A DNA stretch of 64,000 nucleotides. It comes from Microdochium bolleyi (lineage: Eukaryota > Ascomycota > Sordariomycetes > Xylariales > Microdochiaceae). Made by a program: the position numbers and the translations under genes. Under the pieces are notes generated by a model that had not been told where the DNA came from, made no database searches, and saw nothing but the letters and a program-made list of their open reading frames with translations. Positions 33,301 through 46,262 of this stretch are shown one piece after another. The stretch is taken from assembly GCA_001566295.1 (NCBI GenBank), contig KQ964273.1, positions 62,001 to 126,000 of the forward strand, in the 5' to 3' direction. Every line of letters starts with the position of its first letter. Position 1 is the first letter of the stretch.

Positions 33301-36300
33301 AGTACATTAGTGTCGTTTCTTTGAATCTAGATTTTAGCAAAGCTTAGCTTCGATACCTGCATTACTTATTAAGTATGCTTTAAACGAGATGATGAGACAC
33401 TGGATTCATGTCTCTTTATATAAAGAGAGAATAATATAGCTCAAAATAGTAGAGACCTAGTAGGTAGGAAGCAACAAACAATCCAAATTACCTAGAATGA
33501 TAGATAGACAAATGTAATCCATCAAGCCCATAACTAGGTCTGTTCAACACAAAAGAATATTCCGCTCCTGATTAATACTATATTTGATGGGCGGGTTCTT
33601 TTCTTCTAGTATACAACACGATTATTATACTACTGAAGTCCACTATAGTCTACTGTAAGGCTTGGAACCTTAGGCCGAGTTCTATATTCCTATAACTGAA
33701 CCGGGCCAGCGTGAGAATGTGTGTTTAATAAAAGGGAAGTAACGGCATAGGTAGGTAGTATCTGCTTAGAGTCTTGAAGTGTTCCTACTTCTCTATACCT
33801 GTAGAGAAGTACTAGAACATGTGAGAAGAAAAACGCAGATCTTAAGGATATATCATATATTCCTCTATAATGATATACTAGGCTAGAAGCACATTCATTT
33901 CATTGTCGATAGTACTGCCAATCATGCATGTATTTCATAGTCCTTATAAGCCGCACGGGACTTAAACGCATCGACTATTCTTCGTCCGTCGATGATGTAT
34001 ATAGCTTACTTGTTATAAATAGCAACCTTCCAGGAGAAAAACCGTACAGACTTGATGCTAAGACGACTATTGCCATAATTACTATTCTTGAAAGTACGCT
34101 TTACCGCCTAGCGGTTGAGCAACCCTACGAATTTATTGTTTAATAATCCCTCTTATCCAAGGCTATGAAAAGGTTGTACGCCATGTCTCAAGTACGCTGA
34201 AGTGGCGCTTTCGTATTGAACTAAAGTTGGTTCTCACCGACTAACTAAACTTCCTTGAAGATGAGAAAGAAGAGGGGAGTACGGAAAGGAGTTGGAATAG
34301 TATTGAGTCTGTGAACGCAGTATTCACGCTCCTTCAAATCGAAATGGGTTCGCTTACGCTCATCTAGTAAGTATCCTCTAATGTCTTCTATTTTGTTCTC
34401 TTAAATAGTTATCCGGTCATTTCTTTTCTTCTTTTCTTTTCTCTCGTTTCGCCCGAGCTACTCTTCGATAGCACGACCTATATAATATCGATACGCAGCT
34501 ACCGGTTATAAAGGTAACCTCCCTACGGAATTGGGGTAAGAAGACTAGTGTTGGTACCAGTGTATAGTATTGTTTCTTATTATCAATCTCACTACTACTA
34601 CTATTATTCGTTCCTCCCTTATATGTTATAAAAAATAAGTAAGTCCGATAGGCTCCCTCGTTGTTGGTATGTACAGAGCATCGGCGCTACCCAGTAGTAT
34701 CCGTCTTATAGCTTGTATCTTCCAGAAGTAGTAGTAAGTCAGTAGCTGTTCCGCTTCTGACGAGCTCCTTACTGAACTCTCTGAGTATCGTTAAAGGGGT
34801 TTAGTCTTTCCGAGCTCGACACTACCTCACTGAGTGCTTCTCCAAAGCGCAAGTGCAGCGCCGCCCCTGGGCCTGCCGCTGCTACTGTAGTCATTGTAAT
34901 ATTAAACTTAAGTGTCAAGTGAGAACTTAGACTATCCTCTCTCTTCAATCTTGATTTCCAGTAAAGCAAAGCACTAGGGAATATATAAGACAACAGAATA
35001 ACTCGATGAGCATGACTTATATTACCTAGGCAAGAGAAGAGTAAGTTACAGCATATTCTTAGGCAGTCAGTCGATAAAGCAACACCGAAATACCTTTACA
35101 AGCTATTTACTATCTACCTTTATATCAGGATATGGTTATCGTTACGTATAAGAAGAAAATTAGATAATATGGTTTATTTCATGTGCGTTCTCTCTATTAT
35201 TGATTATCTTGCCCCCCCCCCCCCCCCCTGAAACGTACGCTCTCTAGATGTGTAACTGAGAGACTCCGTTTGTGTTACGTTATTATAACGCGATTTCTAA
35301 TACTATATATAGTCCTCAGGCCTTGCAAATTACTTAATGAATATCTATTATTAAATTTCAATCGTCGCGTCGTTCTCGCGCTATAAGTAATCTAGTAGTG
35401 CATAAATAGAGAGAGAGGTATTGATAATCCCAGTCCTATTCGCGTATTCCTTCTTCGCTTCGATTCTAACCTGTCTCTTCCATTGATTACACAATCCAGA
35501 TGGCTCAATATAGGATACATGTCGGTATACTAGCTAGAATGTATGCTTGTACCGGGATGAACCAATACTTATGCTCGACTCATTTGAATATACTAGCCGT
35601 TAGGATATACATACATAATCATTTTATACGCGTATGAGCGTTACATAGATAGATAAGTAAGTTAGAGGATTCAATCTCTGCCTAGAACTGTAGTAAGTGA
35701 TCCCTAGACTAAGTAATCTAATCCTATCTAACATAGAAATAACAAACTTCAAGTTCAGAGTGCCCTCTCGGCTTGCGGATTTAGAGCCACAATAGCGATA
35801 CCATACACTGTTAACCAGATGATTTTGTATGGAACCTAATAATAAGTAGTCAAGTCTTCTTTGCGAGCTTGTAAATCAACAGAAAGCTTCATTCAATCTA
35901 GAAGCCGGCACATATAACATCAAGATTGGGCAAGTTATGAATAATACCTAAACAAGTGCTCCAGAGAGATCCACTATTAAGGACCCTGACCCCAGCTGTA
36001 GGAGAAACCCTTTGCGGAGACCTAAATAGAGAAGAGCTCACAGGCTATGCAATGCTAATAGGCTGAACTCGAAGAAGAAGACATAGTAGATTTAGAACTC
36101 AGTATTGGCTCATATTCGAATTCTCGTAGAGTTGAAAGCTTTGCTCGTTTACATTCGTACTATTTGGTACATCCACATTATCAAGTACTGACTGTGCAGC
36201 ATTTGACGTTTCTAAAATGAAACCATAGCTAAGGACTTATTGGAAATATCTCAGAAGGATAGAGTTTTGTAGCCTAGATTTACTATGATAGTGAAAATAC

Positions 36301-38394
36301 CTTGTCAAAAGATAGTCAGATTTATATACTAGGTAAAGGATAAACTACTTTAATTACCAACTCTCGTGCTAAGACCATGCTGAAAAGTCTAGTGACTTAC
36401 AGAGATTATAAATATTCTCGGGACAGTATGTGTAAATTTCTAGTATACAGCTTTCAAAATTCTCCAGCACAAGAGGTGTATACCATACTTTACAGTAATT
36501 GTTGAATCACATAATGATCTTTTCTAGACTATATACACCATTTTGGAGTCTTTTCGCTTTATATGCAGTTTACTTAGTATTGTGTAGACAATATTTATGT
36601 GGAATGAACGGCCTACTCCTCTCTTGAGGATATGACGTCAGTCAGTCACAGTAATTACAGCAGATTGATCTTCATCGTAATGCTATATACAGCCAAGGAA
36701 ACTGTACGTATAAACATTGTATAGATGCAAGATCTATCCGGTGTTCTCAACTAAGAAGTATATCAAGACTTGTTTGAAGCGTTAGTTTCCATTCGGAGGA
36801 AGAGCATTACGCAATATAGATAAGCCACACAGCCCGAATGTAACTAATCTATTGGGTCCTCTGGGGAAAGCTCATTATATAAACTATGCTTAGACGTGAT
36901 ATCATGATTTCCACTACTATTACTCCATGTTGCTTTTCTCGCTAGACTCTGTTTCTCCTTATTGTGGAAGCTTGATCGGCCGAGATGAACTTTGTACAGG
37001 CAGAGTAGGCGAGACAAGCTTGACAGCACCTTGCCGATTTATAACGTATTCTTATGTGCTAGATTAAAGCACACTCTAAGCTTACGTTACTGGGCAATGC
37101 GTAATGATCACAACAATAGTTAATCTGAATCGAATGAGCCAGCATAGAGAACTCTGTACTACAATTACCTCTATAGGAGATCATTAAACTGATCTTCCTG
37201 ATGGAAAAAGTTCTACCATACCTCAATCTAGATGTAGAATAGTTAATAAATTAGCTTAGGTAGATATAAAAGCTATACCCACTACCGTTTGATTTATACT
37301 GTAACACTATATATCTCTTTCTATAACCATTGCTCTTCATAGTGTATATCTTTTCTTGTCCTCCTCCTTCTCTCAAGTTTTATAATGCGATTAATGTTAA
37401 TATGCGGCATCCACTGTTTGTTAATAATAAACTAAATATACTTAGGTATGGACAGAATCAAAAGTAAGAAGAGGAAAAATAGCTAGTCTCTTTCTATACT
37501 TTCCCCCATCCATATGGTACTGACAGGGTTTAAAGTAATCGGCGTACGGTACGATAAATAAGTAAGGTTCCTCTTTTCACTTATAGTAGAAATCTGGCTC
37601 ATTTCATCGTTCCAACGTATCTAATAAATTCAGTGGAACATTGATATTAGTAGCGCATTTTAGATTATTGAAGCACAATGTATCTAGCGAGAACTATTGG
37701 GAGAAAGGATTTGTACGTTTATATTGTAGTTAGAACAGGATCTATTAATATAGCTAGACTACATCCTCACGTTGAAAGGAGATACAGTAAAGTTTTTACA
37801 AACTTTACTTAAGGCTTCTCATTACTATAGAGATAAAGTTATTTGTAAGTGATACTTGAACAATTATATAGAGCGCATACTCCATTTCTAGATTCTGCTC
37901 GTAGGTCTAGGTATAAGGTACAGATTAGCTCAGACTTGTGTATGTAGTATTGTTCGTTCAGGAGCTTTCCACGTCGAGAGAAAGTTAGATTATAAACGTC
38001 CTTTAGGCATTCTATATATATTTAGGCTTGTTGTAATTGGGTGGTAGCCTCAAGGTTCAAGCCTGATTATTAGATCAGATGGACTGACTGTCCTTGATGT
38101 GAGTAGAAATCCTCATATATAGAGATACTGAACCAAGAGAGATTTAGTTAGCTTGGGCCTACGGGAATGCCATTGTTTCCATCTCGTGAAAAAGGACTAC
38201 CTGTTGATTTATATAGAACATAGATGTTTAGGTAACATTGGATCAACCTCCCTTTACGTGGTAAAGTAACCTTAGGCGGGTTTACTGGACCGTATCTTAA
38301 ACTTAGTAATGTGGAAAACATAAGATTGTTGGTGCGAATCGTTAGCAAGACACGAAGAACGTGCGCTATAACAACTAAGCATTCCCTTTTACCA
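30330..38394. other. AT-rich, TpA-rich gene desert, probably RIP-mutated
   Basis: About 8 kb with stops in every frame. The longest frames are about 60-90 codons and match nothing I recognise. TpA steps outnumber ApT in the stretches I counted by eye, and CTA/TAG/TACTA motifs recur, as expected when RIP turns CpA into TpA in repeated DNA. The most likely origin is one or more old transposons, but I could not find long terminal repeats, a reverse transcriptase or a transposase, so the element type is unknown. It contains a C17 tract (35212-35228) and several CTA/AGT trinucleotide runs (for example 31724-31750 and 34588-34605). The right border coincides with the stop codon of the next gene. 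Confidence 0.75.
35212..35228 (+). repeat. Homopolymer C tract (17 C)
   Basis: Seventeen C in a row, isolated inside AT-rich DNA. The true length may vary between reads. Confidence 0.85.
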
Positions 38395-39459
38395 TTACAT
38401 TCTGTCGCTATCTGGCATGAGCCTCCCTTGACGCATGTGCTCGTAATGGGGCATCGCCTCGCGAACCCATCGCTCTATCTTCCGCCCAGCTTCATCGCCG
38501 AACTCCTCTCTCCACTTCACGGCCTCGGTAGTGATATCGATATCTTTCCCAGCAATCTTGGACTTGTCCACCTCGGAGGTGTCAAGCAACGTACTGAGCA
38601 TGCGCTTCTCGACGGGCTTGAGAGTGCCATCGTCCAAGCTCCCTTTTTCCCAGCTGGTCCGGGTCTTACTCGGATCTAGACCAACGAGGCTTGCGTACTT
38701 GGGAACAATCGCAGCGCCTGAAGTCATAACATCGTCTGCGTCGAGGACGATCGGCTGCCCGCGGCCACTAGCTGCAAAGCTCTCAGCATAGAAGTCGTAC
38801 AGGGCGCGGTTCCACCGTATAGTGCCTTCCACCTCTGATGGCCCACCTCCCGCCGAGTCTGGTCTCGATATAGCGCCGATCTTGACTTGGTCCAGAGCTG
38901 AGCGGTAGTACGACGGAATCATGAGTGCCGGGTGTCGAATGAGGAATATGGGCGTGATGGTGTGCAGGAATTCGTCTGGGAATACAGTCCAGTTGTGCCT
39001 GGAGCGAGAACCACGGGCAATACCGCGTGCTGGGAGGACACTGAGCTCTTCTTGGCCAGTTGGAGCACATGCTGCGTTTTGAGCATGAGCCTCCCTGAAC
39101 ATGTATTGTGACTCGATCCGCGGATCGGTCATGAAGAGGGCATGCTCCTTGACGAAGATGGTCTTGCCCGCTTTCTCAGTAGCTTCGATGTGGTCCTGCA
39201 CAGTGTCGAAGACCTCCCGGGAGACATTGTCCACTGCGTTTCTATCCTGCTCAGGCCACGTCTCAATGGGACCTTTGGCAAAGTATAGGGGAAATCGCGT
39301 CATGACGGACCTCATGAAGAAGTAGCCGCCGTGACGAAGCTCGCCGACATTTTGCTCTTCGAGGTTGAGCATCGTGACAAGCAAATTCGATGCGGTACGC
39401 GGAGCAGTAATGAGCCAGTATCGAGGATAGGACTGGCTGTTGTCGAAGTTGTCACCCAT
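38395..39459 (-). CDS. Sulfotransferase-like P-loop protein
   Basis: A 354-residue intronless protein. The ATG at 39459 (MGDNFDNSQS) is chosen because the P-loop-like strand YWLITAPRTASNLLV follows directly (residues 14-28); the frame stays open upstream, but that part has no similarity to the family. The PRT-x-S core resembles the 5'-phosphosulfate-binding loop of sulfotransferases. A later block with PIFLIRHPALMIPSYYRS fits the 3'-phosphate-binding region (RHP...S). Fungi carry a family of such proteins, mostly without assigned function, and several occur in metabolite clusters. It would transfer sulfate from PAPS if active. It abuts the AT-rich block: the block's last base precedes its stop codon. 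Confidence 0.8.
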   Translation of the reverse strand: MGDNFDNSQSYPRYWLITAPRTASNLLVTMLNLEEQNVGELRHGGYFFMRSVMTRFPLYFAKGPIETWPEQDRNAVDNVSREVFDTVQDHIEATEKAGKTIFVKEHALFMTDPRIESQYMFREAHAQNAACAPTGQEELSVLPARGIARGSRSRHNWTVFPDEFLHTITPIFLIRHPALMIPSYYRSALDQVKIGAISRPDSAGGGPSEVEGTIRWNRALYDFYAESFAASGRGQPIVLDADDVMTSGAAIVPKYASLVGLDPSKTRTSWEKGSLDDGTLKPVEKRMLSTLLDTSEVDKSKIAGKDIDITTEAVKWREEFGDEAGRKIERWVREAMPHYEHMRQGRLMPDSDRM

Positions 39460-41036
39460 GGTGGCGGTGCAGTGATGTTTGTCGAATCTGGAAGCTGTGG
39501 CCGTAGACGTGTGGTGTCTACGGGAGTAGTATAGTATTGTCCGATGAGACTGATGATCGGAGGCGGAACAAGCTCTTTTGTAGTATCCTTGACCATAGAC
39601 AGACTTGCACCTGATCCTTGCCTCGAGTGAGCGACGGGCTTGTATAAAGTCCGAGCTGCCGGACTCTTTCGGCCATATTTCTGTGTCACACATATGCAGA
39701 CAGCGGGCCGTTAGCAGCCTCGAGGACCTTCTGCTAGACAGGCTTCTTCCCCAGTCGGGCACGATGATCTGTCGATCAGCATGCCAACTGCCGCTTACAA
39801 AGCCGGGTCAGTTCCACTTGTGTTAGCTTTGTCGCCCTGCAGGATATTTGAAACCTCGGGTGTGCTGACACAATGCTGCAAAGCTGGCACAGAGCTATAG
39901 CCATCCCACAGGTAGTTCCACATCGGCCGCATTGGCGAAAATGGTCGTACTTTCTAGGAATGAGTGCGAGCTCGAGGTGGGTGGTCCGAAAATGACGAGG
40001 TGCTTGTGTCGGCGCAAGAGAGAGCCGTTGCTAGAATGGAACACGTCACAGGTCGTATCCTTTACCTCTTACAGACGGGAGACACTACAGCATGCACACA
40101 CGCTTATGCGGCCACTAGTCCAGCGCTGACACGATTGCAACATTGGCGGGGCCGATTGCAACATCCGTTGCCAACGAACAGTCAAGGTTGTGGAGGCTGC
40201 ATCGGCACGGAACTAGCTACCGCCGACTTCAGAATCGGCCGTTGTTATCGGAGTTGCGAAGACCGAGCACCGACCATGCAGCATCGTTCCACAGCATTCC
40301 TTGGCGTGTCCGATTGTCAAAGAAGCGCTGCGCATAGCCACTCCTTGACTTGCTGCTGGCTGCACGCACCGCTCTTGTCATTTTTGGGAGGTGCACTATC
40401 TCAAGCTCTTAACGCCAAGCTTCCCTGGGCTCTGAAGCTCGGAGTGAAACAGCTAGCCCTATATCCGGTCCACCAGGCACGGCACGAGTAGACGTATGCG
40501 GTGCTGGATTCTCCCAGATATCTAAATATGTGTTCGCAATTTCAGCAATTACCTGCCTATGACTTATTTTTAACCGGAAATCAGTTACACATCAATCCTT
40601 TTCGCAGGCCACGATCACACCATGCCAATTATGGGTTGAGCTAGAAGTGTGCCTTTGTCAGGAAATCCCCACAATGGGTTATACAGCAACACCGAGCTGT
40701 TCGCTTGAATTTTATGCCAGTGACATGCAACCTCGTCTGTACTCGCACAATACGCACAGGTTCTGCTTTGGGACAGCCGTGGCCTCATTTGGGTGGGGTA
40801 CATATAGGTTGTGTGCAATGCCGTGACCAGTGTTCCGGGTACTCGTCCTCTTGATTTATTCCACAGCGTGCATTCCGATTGCGATTAAATATACGGTATA
40901 CGGTCTCTATCAGCAAGTCTCCGTATGCTAAAGCTACCCGATCAACCTGAAGATCACCTAACGCCAAAGACATGCTCGTGCAAATTCTCAGAACCCACCC
41001 CAAGTTAGTCAAAAGATACGTCCGCTGCTTCCGTCG
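39460..41036. other. 1.6 kb without a supported gene
   Basis: Upstream region of the sulfotransferase-like gene and 3' side of the regulator. One plus-strand frame (39964-40491, 175 codons) has no motif and is not supported. Confidence 0.5.
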
Positions 41037-43846
41037 CTAGAACTCCCAGTACCCAAGCATGTCCGACATCCACGAATAGTCGGGCATACTGTTGAACATG
41101 GCCGGATCAGCCATCTCGCCGCCAAACCCTCCGTTGATGCCTGGCATCATCCCCGCCGTAGTGGCTGCGTAAGGGTTGTTGTACATGGGCATGCCACCCG
41201 CACCCATCCCGTTCATCAAGACCTGCTGCTGCGGAGCCATGCTGCCGGGTATAGCAACACCATTCCTTGCTTCTGGTGGGTTGAGAACCCCATCGATGCT
41301 GCTGACGGCAGCCCTGTTGGCATCAATGGCCTGAGCACCGCCAGCATGCCCCTGGCCAAGACCAACATTATTATTGTTGTCGCTGGTGCCGACCCTTTGA
41401 CCAATGGTGCCGAAGTTGACGCAGCGGAAGTCAACCTTCAGGCCGGAACCGCCGGATTTGTCAGAAGACTGCTTCTTGGCGTTGTGGACCATGGCCCAGG
41501 CCTCGGCAGTCTTCTTGATTAGTTCAGCACCCTTGCTGAAAGAATTGTCCTCCTCTGCGACTGCGTATTCATGTCGAGATTGGAGCCCGTTATGACCTAA
41601 TGCGGCGCATTCGTCTTTGAGGAGCTGCCCAGCTTGCCGCAGCTTCGCCTCCATCCGGCCCATGTACTCGAGGCCGTCGGCGACTTGTCTGACCTCGCTT
41701 GCCTCCCAACCTGCCACGCCATCCACAAGCGCAAGACGATTTAGAGTTTGCAGCGAGTAGAGTATCTGCACGATGACGCTGAACGTCATATACAGGAAGT
41801 CCTCGGCTCCCAGTGAAAGCAAGTTATCCAGGCATCGTTTCGTAGCGTCGAGGCAGTTGGTCAGGTATCCAATGCGCCTGGTGTTTGCGCGGGCTGCTAT
41901 GAGCATCGAATTTGTAGTGGTGGTGGTGGTGGTGGTGGCCGTTGGCTCGGCAGAATTGATACCCGCGCTGTGCTGCGGCTGCTGTGTCTGCTGCTGGTGC
42001 AGAGGTGGAGCTGCAGAGCTGCCCGGCTGGCTCACTGCTGGAACACTGGCTTCAGGGGTTGTGAGTATCGTCGTCGTGTTTCCCGTGGTGTGTTGTGCCT
42101 GGCCAAGGGATGATGGCTGGAGAAGGACGAGTTCGTAGATGCAGACCTCGACTTGGTCGAAGTACGATGCCAACAGCCCTGAATGATTTTTCACATTAGC
42201 TAACCCACGCAACGACGCGGGCTCGTCAAAGAGGTCGGACTTGAACTCGCTAGAAGAACGAAATGCAACTCACGGTTTTCCCGCAGCTCAGGAGGCAATC
42301 TCTTTCTCTCCGATTCCAGTGCCGCTTTTAAAACAGGGATATGTGCCGTGAAACTGCCAAATCCTACGGGATCTTCAGCATGTAGCTTGTTCAGCAGCGT
42401 CGTCTCGTCGATGATGCGTCTTGCCGACGCTATCGCCACGAGGATGTCATCATTGGACGTCTCTGGATTCGCGCGGAGCTGTTGAGCTGCGTCTTCCATA
42501 GAGAGGGACCATGGCAACGGCGCTATTCGACCAAATGATGTAGTGCTGCGATTCATTTCGCGTGTCAGACATTGTTAAGAGGCGGCGCTGTTTGCGGGGA
42601 ACCCTTACACGGAGGAAGTAATGTAACAGGAGAGTAGCGCTCTCCGCACCTCGTGGCTCGGCGCGGGCCTCGGATGTTCCATGATCTTGGCGTACACGGA
42701 ACCTGTTAGGGCCTCTTCGGCCAGATCCTTATTGATCCTGAGATCGTAGGTGAGAGCCCGGGCAATGTGGGATATCATGGTCATCTGGGGACGTCCGCGA
42801 TTGTATAGTTGAGCCCTGCCAGGTAGAAGCAGAAGAATCAGCATGAGGGAGGGGGATTTTCGGCCAAGAGATTATGGCAGCTGGTGCATACGTACCATGT
42901 GAGGTAGGTCAGTGTTCCGAGCAACAAATCCATGCTTCTCTCGCCTTCGACAATGTATTGCTTGGCAAGCACCTCGCGGATGAAGTCGCCGATGGCAAGC
43001 TGTTTCGAAGGAGGGCGCGCGCAGATACCTTGGATGTTGAGCCAGAGAAAAGGCTTGTCCCTACGTAGCTGGTCCGCGGCCATGTCGGCTGGCAGATGGA
43101 TGTATGGCAGATACTTCATGTAGCCTGAGCGGAATGTGTGCAGACATTGCTCGGCCTGGGCGGAGGACATGAGGGTCAGCTCGTTCTCGTAAGCAGGCGA
43201 GCCAGCTGGCGAGTCGGCGGGCTTTGTGGACGATGCCGCGACGGTGGCCTCGGGAGTCGAGAGTGCAGCATGCTGCTGCCTGTACGAGTTGTGCTCAGGC
43301 TGTTGGTATGGTGACGGCGGATAGAGGCCTGGCTGCTGGTAGTGGCCCGGCCCGGATGCGGCGGGAGGCACAGATGCAGGCCCTGTGACCTGCGGACTCG
43401 GGCTCTGGCTCGGCAGTGACGTGGTAGACGCATCGTGAGCAGCCTGCTGGGAGCGGATGAGGTCGACGAGATGGTCAAGCTTGCCCTCGAGGCGAGAGCT
43501 GCGAGCGTGGCTGGCGCCTGCAGACTTCTTGGCGCCGAGGCGCCGGGCTGGCGTGGCTGGGGTGCAATCCTGGCCGCGGCGATGGCAGCTGCACTCGAGA
43601 ATGATGCGGATACATGGTCAGCAAGAGATGTGTGTGCATTCGAGTACCGCAGGTTTGTGCGTGGCGTTGGCGAGAAGAAAGGAACGGGGAGGCCGTGATA
43701 TAGACCGTGAGAACACACCGGACGCAGCCGCCTTCAGGGCGCGGGAAGCACTTGACCTTTGCCCTTGCACAATCGACACAGACGTGGCCATAGGCGGCAG
43801 ACCGGACAGGCTCGGGCTTGGCTCTGGCAGTGGCCGGGGCGGGCAT
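41037..43846 (-). CDS. Zn2Cys6 transcription factor with fungal-specific regulatory domain, five exons
   Basis: Exons on the minus strand: 43846-43719, 43588-42896, 42815-42609, 42545-42274 and 42178-41037, giving 813 residues. The zinc cluster spans the first splice: C23, C26, C33, C41, C44 and C51 in CVDCARAKVKC then CVRCHRRGQDC. The long intron 1 (130 bases) must be removed to complete it. Residues about 60-160 are Pro/Ser/Gln-rich. The regulatory domain follows, with YLPYIHLP, FLWLNIQGICARPPSKQLAIG, MISHIARALTYDLRIN and SVTTSFGRIAPLPWS. A Thr8 run coded by a GTG/GGT repeat (about 41917-41938 on the plus strand) and a Gln-rich patch precede a Gly/Met/Asn-rich tail. It probably controls nearby or dispersed metabolic genes; the target is unknown. 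Confidence 0.92.
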
Positions 43847-44103
43847 TGTGTTGGGGATGGTCTGGCAGTGGCAGATGGACAAGTTGGAGGAAGAGCAGGA
43901 CGGAAATGAGGGCTGGCAGAGGGTCAACCCCGAAGCCCGAGCCCGGCTCAGAAGGCCCCAGTGCCAAAGCTTGTCCGGTGGAGCCGAGCATCGCGTGTGT
44001 TAGTCAGCACAAGCACACGCCTCTTGGGTACTCGAGGGTACTCGATTCTACTCTATGCGATCGACCTAGGCACCTCAGTCCAGTACTATGTTGCACTCAT
44101 ACA

Positions 44104-45292
44104 TCACACCAGCTGCGCAAATCCCAGGCCGCCCAGGAACATGCAGGCCGTCGTCACCAGGCTCGACGTCGACAGCAGGCTCATCCCGCTGATGCCGTGA
44201 CCCGACGTGCACCCGCCCGACACCCTCGAGCCCAGCCCGATCATGACACCGCCCACAGCAGCACGCAGCGCCGTCGCCGGCGAGCTCTGCACAAGCATGT
44301 CGACGCTGCTGATACGAGGTAGCGCGAGCCTCACTGTAGCCGCCGCAGCTATCGCGATGCCGCCGGCAAACGCCAGGCCGTTGATGCTCAGCTTCCTCTT
44401 CTGCTGGGCCCTTCCTGTCGCTAGGTCTACACCAGCCCACAGCAGGTTCCCAATCTCCTCAAACACATTCGACACGCCCAGCGGCGAGCCTCTGGTGAAT
44501 AGCGCGACAGCCTGTGCGCCCGCCACGAGCAGCCCGCCAACAACAGGGTCGAGGAACACCTGCCGGTCGGTTGCACCACTTGCACCGGTGGTACCACTGT
44601 TGCTGGCCTGGGATCGTGCCAAGACGGTCAAGAGGGCGGCGAGGGTTAGCTCTACCAGGACTATGCACGTCCCGCGGCTCATGCCCAGCTGCTCATAGAT
44701 TGTCAGCTTTGGATCCGGCTTGAGTGCGTTGGCTGCTGCATCGGGGCTCGAGGCCGAGGCCGAGGCAGAGGCAGTGTTCCTATTCTGAACCCAGCTGTTG
44801 ACAGGAACGAACAGAAACCCCCCGACGGCGGCTCCGGCGACAGTGTAGAGCCCTGGGTAGATGCCCAGGCCGGCCTGCACGATCACGGTGCTGGCACAGG
44901 CTCCCGCCAGCGTCATGCCCAGCCCCTGCATGAGCCCGCCGACAATGTTGCCGGCATACATGCTCGCGCCTCCCAGGACTCCTGCAATGGGCGAGGGACT
45001 CCGAGGCGAGGCCTGGACCAGGCCCTGGGCGGAGAGCAAGTTGAGGACAAGTCTGGTGGTGGGGGCCGAGTCAGTATAGAGCACATCAGACTTCGTGTTG
45101 ACGAGACCAGCCGGCCGATGCCGACACTCACATGCTCGCGCCGCTCGCACTGAGGAACATCTGCAGCATCCTGGAGTCGTGAAGATGCATCTGCCCGAGG
45201 ACGACCGAGGGCAGAAAGACGCCGGAGAGCGAGAGTGCGGTGCCAAAGGCGGCGCCGGAGACGGCCTGCCGGAGAAGCGTCGATACGGCCAT
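44104..45292 (-). CDS. YeeE/YedE-family sulfur-compound transporter, two exons
   Basis: Exons on the minus strand 45292-45132 and 45052-44104 (GTGAGT donor, CCACCAG acceptor) give 369 residues. The protein is hydrophobic, with around eight to ten membrane helices. It carries the two family signatures: GLGMTLAGACAST (C106) and LGSRVSGGCTSGHGISG (C335). In bacterial YeeE these conserved cysteines line the path for thiosulfate uptake. Two repeated halves are visible, each with GG-rich helices. An Ala/Ser repeat links the halves. It lies 257 bases from the start of the Zn2Cys6 regulator, on the same strand and upstream of it. A role in sulfur uptake is inferred from the family; the eukaryotic substrate is untested. 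Confidence 0.93.
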
Positions 45293-46262
45293 GGTCAAGG
45301 CTGGCCGCGGCGGTCTTGACGTGCCGCTTTGACAATTGCGGGTCACGAGTGCCTGGCGGGCTCTCTTGTCGAGGTCGAGGCATTCGCTGTTCTTCTTATA
45401 ACCCGCCGGTGGGCGGCAGATTGCGTGCTCCGTGTCGTGCTGCAACCATCGAGACGCTAGCTGGCGCCTGCGTGGCTGAGAAGGTACTAGCCTGAGAGCA
45501 GCCGAGGCCGTGTGCAAGGGCTTTGGCCCCTGGTGGCTGCCCGTTGCGGGATAGATTGCGAGTGCACAAGGCCCCAGGAGTCAGGACTGCATGCCCGCCC
45601 CAGTGTTGGCACGCGCTATCGATTTGATCTGCGCCCCATCGTCACTGCCGGACCCGTGTCGGCTCTTGGTCCGCAACGGCTCGCAGCTGCACGGCACCAG
45701 ACCCGGCGCAGCCCTGGAGGACTGTGGCTGCCCAGATGCACATGCGTCCAAGTGTTGGCCTATAGGCCATACCAGGAGTGCTCCAGTACTATCTTTCTGG
45801 AAGAGAGGGTACCTCATGCTGCAGTCCTTGCACCCCGCAGTTCCGAGGCGGATGTATCCCAAGGCCCAGGCCCGGACTCTCCAGAGACCCGATACCGGAC
45901 ACCCGACACTCTTGCCTCGTCGCCGTGCCGGACTGCGCATCGCGGTCCACGAAACGAGGTCCCGTCTGCAGTCACGGGCGATTAAGCTTCCAAGTCCATG
46001 GTAACTCTCGGGAGGTGGCGCTGCCATCGAGGCCTTTCTATTCCCCGGGCCCAGGCTTCCCCGCAGGCGCCACTTCCGGACCCGCGCTTGTTGCAACTCA
46101 CAACGAGCTACTTGTCTGAGCCTGCCTCCGAGGATTAGCAGTACTTATAGATCCCTCTTGCTCCGTTCCCATCGAGCCCGGCCTCTCGTGGCCAACTCGT
46201 GGCCAAAGGAGCGACGATTGCCTCATTGCTGATAGTTGTCTTGTCTTCAAATCACTCTAGTC
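45293..46262. other. Divergent promoter region
   Basis: About 970 GC-rich bases between the minus-strand transporter and the plus-strand monooxygenase. Frames at 45512-46119 on both strands overlap and have no motif. Confidence 0.5.
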
